Positions 61,432-64,000 of a stretch of DNA of 64,000 bases are shown here, piece after piece. Position 1 is the stretch's first letter, and each line of letters begins with the position of its first letter. The position numbers were made by a program, and so were the translations under genes. Source of the stretch: Pagrus major (Eukaryota; Chordata; Actinopteri; Spariformes; Sparidae); assembly GCF_040436345.1 (NCBI RefSeq), contig NC_133227.1, forward strand, positions 23,496,671-23,560,670. Reading direction: 5' to 3'. The notes beneath the pieces are model-generated. The model saw nothing but the letters and a program-made list of their open reading frames with translations, had not been told where the DNA came from and did no database searches.

Positions 61432-63997
61432 ATGACTGACGAACGTATGTACACATTTTTTTATTTCTAATTCATTAGAATAGTGCTTGTAGTGACGTTA
61501 CGCTTGTATTTAGCTACTGTAGTTTAAGGAAGCCCCGGTGAATGGCGCTGTCAACCGCGCGCACACCAAACTGCATTTGAAAAAGTGACACTTCAATTTT
61601 GCTCTGAGTCTTGCCAGTCGTTAATACATGTCTACACATACTTTACCCCGTAATGTGAATTATTATACTCTACATTCAAATTCGGGATATATTAGATGTC
61701 CTTAGTGAGGGTTTATCATAGTTAAACATTACCAAAACGTGCTCAACTGGTCGCCCTAAAACGTCACGCCTCTAATGTAAACCTGTTCTGTAAGTGAGAT
61801 TAAAGAAAGCACAGTGCTGTAACTTATGCCGAATTGACCACATGACGGATGAAGTTTGCTTGAGGTCTCCCTTCGTATCACTACATATACTTTAGAGCCT
61901 AAAAACAAGGCTTTTCTTTTCATTTTTGGACTGATATTTTGTGAAGACAGAACTGAATGGCAAATCAGGTGGAACCTGGGGACCATAATTCTGGTGAGAA
62001 TCCTACTATGAGTCTCTTGAGACGCATCACATTCCTGTGCAGATTTAATGCCATGTTCTGCCTGGGTAGCCTGATGAAGACAGTAAGCGTGAAAGACACT
62101 AAGTCTTTAATTTCTTCCCAGGGTTTTCATCTGTAGTTTTTTTTTCTTTCTCTCAAGGTTTAGCTGTGAAAGACATGGAAGGACATGAGGAGGAGAGACT
62201 GTGTGGGAAATGGAGGGTTGCCTGTGGTTTGTACAGTTACAACCTGAGGGACGTCTTCACATGGTGAGCACTGATCCAGCTGTTTAGAAGAAGACAGGTC
62301 AACAATTTAACAGAATACATTTTGATAGGTCACAGTAGGGGAAACACAGGTGTGAATAATGAAAGTAATCACGGCTGAATTTCATTCAGCTGCCTAAATG
62401 TCAGTGAGCTGGTATTGCTGAATATAAAATAGCCATCGTTATTAACACTTGTGATTTTTCCCAATCTGGCAAGTCAAGATGTCCAGGGACCCACACACAC
62501 CATGTATTTATTAAGTTGCAGTTATGCTAATTAAAGAGTATCTTCAAATGCTTCACATCCCTAAAATCTTTACAGCCTTAGCTAAAAGGTTATGTAGGTA
62601 AATAAGACATGGATTAATAATAAAAACTAATGAAATTATGTCATAAATTAAAGAGAATATAAAAATCAGACATTTTTTAGCATATTTTATGAAATAAAAA
62701 CACAAAACATATCAATCCAAAAAGTTTCTAAATGCAGAAACGTGAACAAAATACTTCTTTACACTCCACAACTACAACTATGTATATGTGTTAGTTTTTG
62801 AGATATGCTCATTTTTATCAGTACAAAGGCGTTTTTGATAGTTCTCTGCTACAGAAATATTTCCCCGGTGATTACCTTGGTATATTTTTGCTTATTGTGA
62901 TGTTACTGTATGTATCCTCAAATGCTCAATATGCTCACAAATACACTATAATCAGAACTGCAAAATACAGTATGCTCAGAATTACTGTTTCTCTTCATCT
63001 CTGACAACTTTCAACCTGCTCCTTTTCTGCCACTCACTGGCGCCAACGCGTGATGTTTTGCACTGCAAATAACTAAAATAATAAAGTCATCACATTTATA
63101 CAATGTGACAAGGCGGTACAGACTCTTGGCTTTCTGCTGCAAAGAGAATTAATCCTCTCGGTGTCATGGCTTTAGTTTCAGATCGATTTAAACAGGATCA
63201 TGTAAACAACGATCTCCTGCGGCCAGTTGAAGGCCGCCCGTGGGAGGTCTGTTTTCATAGGGTTAAGGCAACATACTCCCAAACAGCCTGGGTCTACTGA
63301 GAACTCCTCCGTGTCTGTAGGATTGTGAGAAGACACCTGTGGCTTTGAGCCATCATAGAGAGCTCATGAACACTGAAATTTAGATTGACTTGTAAATCAG
63401 GCTCAGCACCTTCAAGAGTCAACAGGGGGCGCTGTTGTGTTGAATTGCATGTCATTGACACATGATGCTCTTGCCAACTCTCCAGGCGTCTGCTGAAGAC
63501 CATCGTCATGGGGCAGGTGTTGTCCCTGCTGATCTGTGGGACAGCAGTGAGCTGTCAGTACCTGGCCAATGCCGGGGTGGAGACGCCCATGCTGCAGAGC
63601 TTCCTGAACTACGCCCTGCTGCTGCTCGTCTACACGACCATCCTCAGCACCCGCAAAGGTCAGGAAAACTGGACTTATACATGTTGTCAATGAATCAAAA
63701 CCTGGAGATAAATAAAGGTTTCATTCAAATTTTAACATTCAGATTCTTAGTACATTTGTAAATTTGACTATAGCAGGTTTAAATTTCATGTCAATTTGTC
63801 ATAAAATCACACAAAGAATGTCTTAAAGATGTTGTGAATTTTTTCTACTCTGACATAAACCTTTTTGGTTTCCACAGGTGACAGGAACATCCTTCAGATT
63901 TTAAAAACCAAGTGGTGGAAATATTTGGTGATGGGTGTGGCAGATGTGGAGGCAAACTATACAGTTGTAAAGGCCTACCAGTTTACCACCCTGACAA
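61432..63997 (+). CDS. slc35f2: Solute carrier SLC35F2-type transporter, 5' part (4 exons, continues past window)
   Basis: Coding exons: 61432-61444, 62158-62263, 63486-63658 and 63878-63997, with GT-AG introns and consistent phase. The start ATG is preceded by CCTGCC. The first 137 residues begin MTDER, then a short charged cytosolic tail. From about residue 44 comes the first membrane helix with [19 protein letters not shown], followed by [19 protein letters not shown] and, in exon 4, [19 protein letters not shown] and AYQFTTLT. These are hallmarks of the SLC35F1/F2 branch of the drug/metabolite transporter fold. ADVEANY and TPMLQSF favour F2 over F1, as does linkage to cul5. The family has ten membrane helices and about 370 residues, so most of the gene lies right of the window. 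Human SLC35F2 is a plasma-membrane solute importer, known for uptake of YM155 and reported for queuine. Confidence 0.88.
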
Positions 63998-64000
63998 GTA

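Overview
This window is nuclear DNA from a bony fish, most likely a percomorph teleost. The evidence is four vertebrate genes with canonical GT-AG introns, AT-rich intergenic sequence, long microsatellites, and many short dispersed repeats of the kind common in spiny-rayed fishes. It holds no prokaryotic operon, CRISPR array, rRNA gene or virus-like gene that I can support.

Layout, left to right. At 3.4-3.9 kb on the + strand is an intronless olfactory marker protein gene (omp). At 25.7-25.9 kb on the - strand is the first coding exon of a calpain-5 type gene (capn5). Its probable promoter and non-coding first exon lie in a CpG-rich block at 38.4-38.8 kb, and its remaining coding exons must lie beyond the left edge. 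omp therefore appears to sit antisense inside a capn5 intron. From 58.5 down to 45.1 kb on the - strand is a complete cullin-5 gene (cul5). I could place all 19 coding exons, and they join to exactly 780 residues. At 61.4 kb and running off the right edge on the + strand are the first four coding exons of a SLC35F2-type transporter (slc35f2), head-to-head with cul5.

Most of the rest is intron or intergenic sequence filled with non-autonomous repeats. These include at least ten copies of an element with AGGGCTGCAAC-type ends, copies of a 'stepwise AAGTA' element, foldback elements flanked by TTAA, a roughly 1 kb interrupted palindrome at 22-23 kb, and a degenerate tandem array of about 150-bp units at 41.6-43.0 kb. 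A related inverted pair of about 400 bp flanks the capn5 promoter.

The genes do not form a pathway. omp acts in mature olfactory neurons, calpain-5 is a non-classical calcium protease, cullin-5 is a ubiquitin-ligase scaffold, and SLC35F2 is a membrane transporter. Their linkage is of evolutionary interest: in human, CAPN5/OMP and CUL5/SLC35F2 lie in two separate parts of 11q. I found no new biological system. The most useful leads are the nested omp, the foldback elements and the repeat pairs. Exon boundaries were read by eye from reading frame and splice sites, and family names come from recalled homologues, not from searches.
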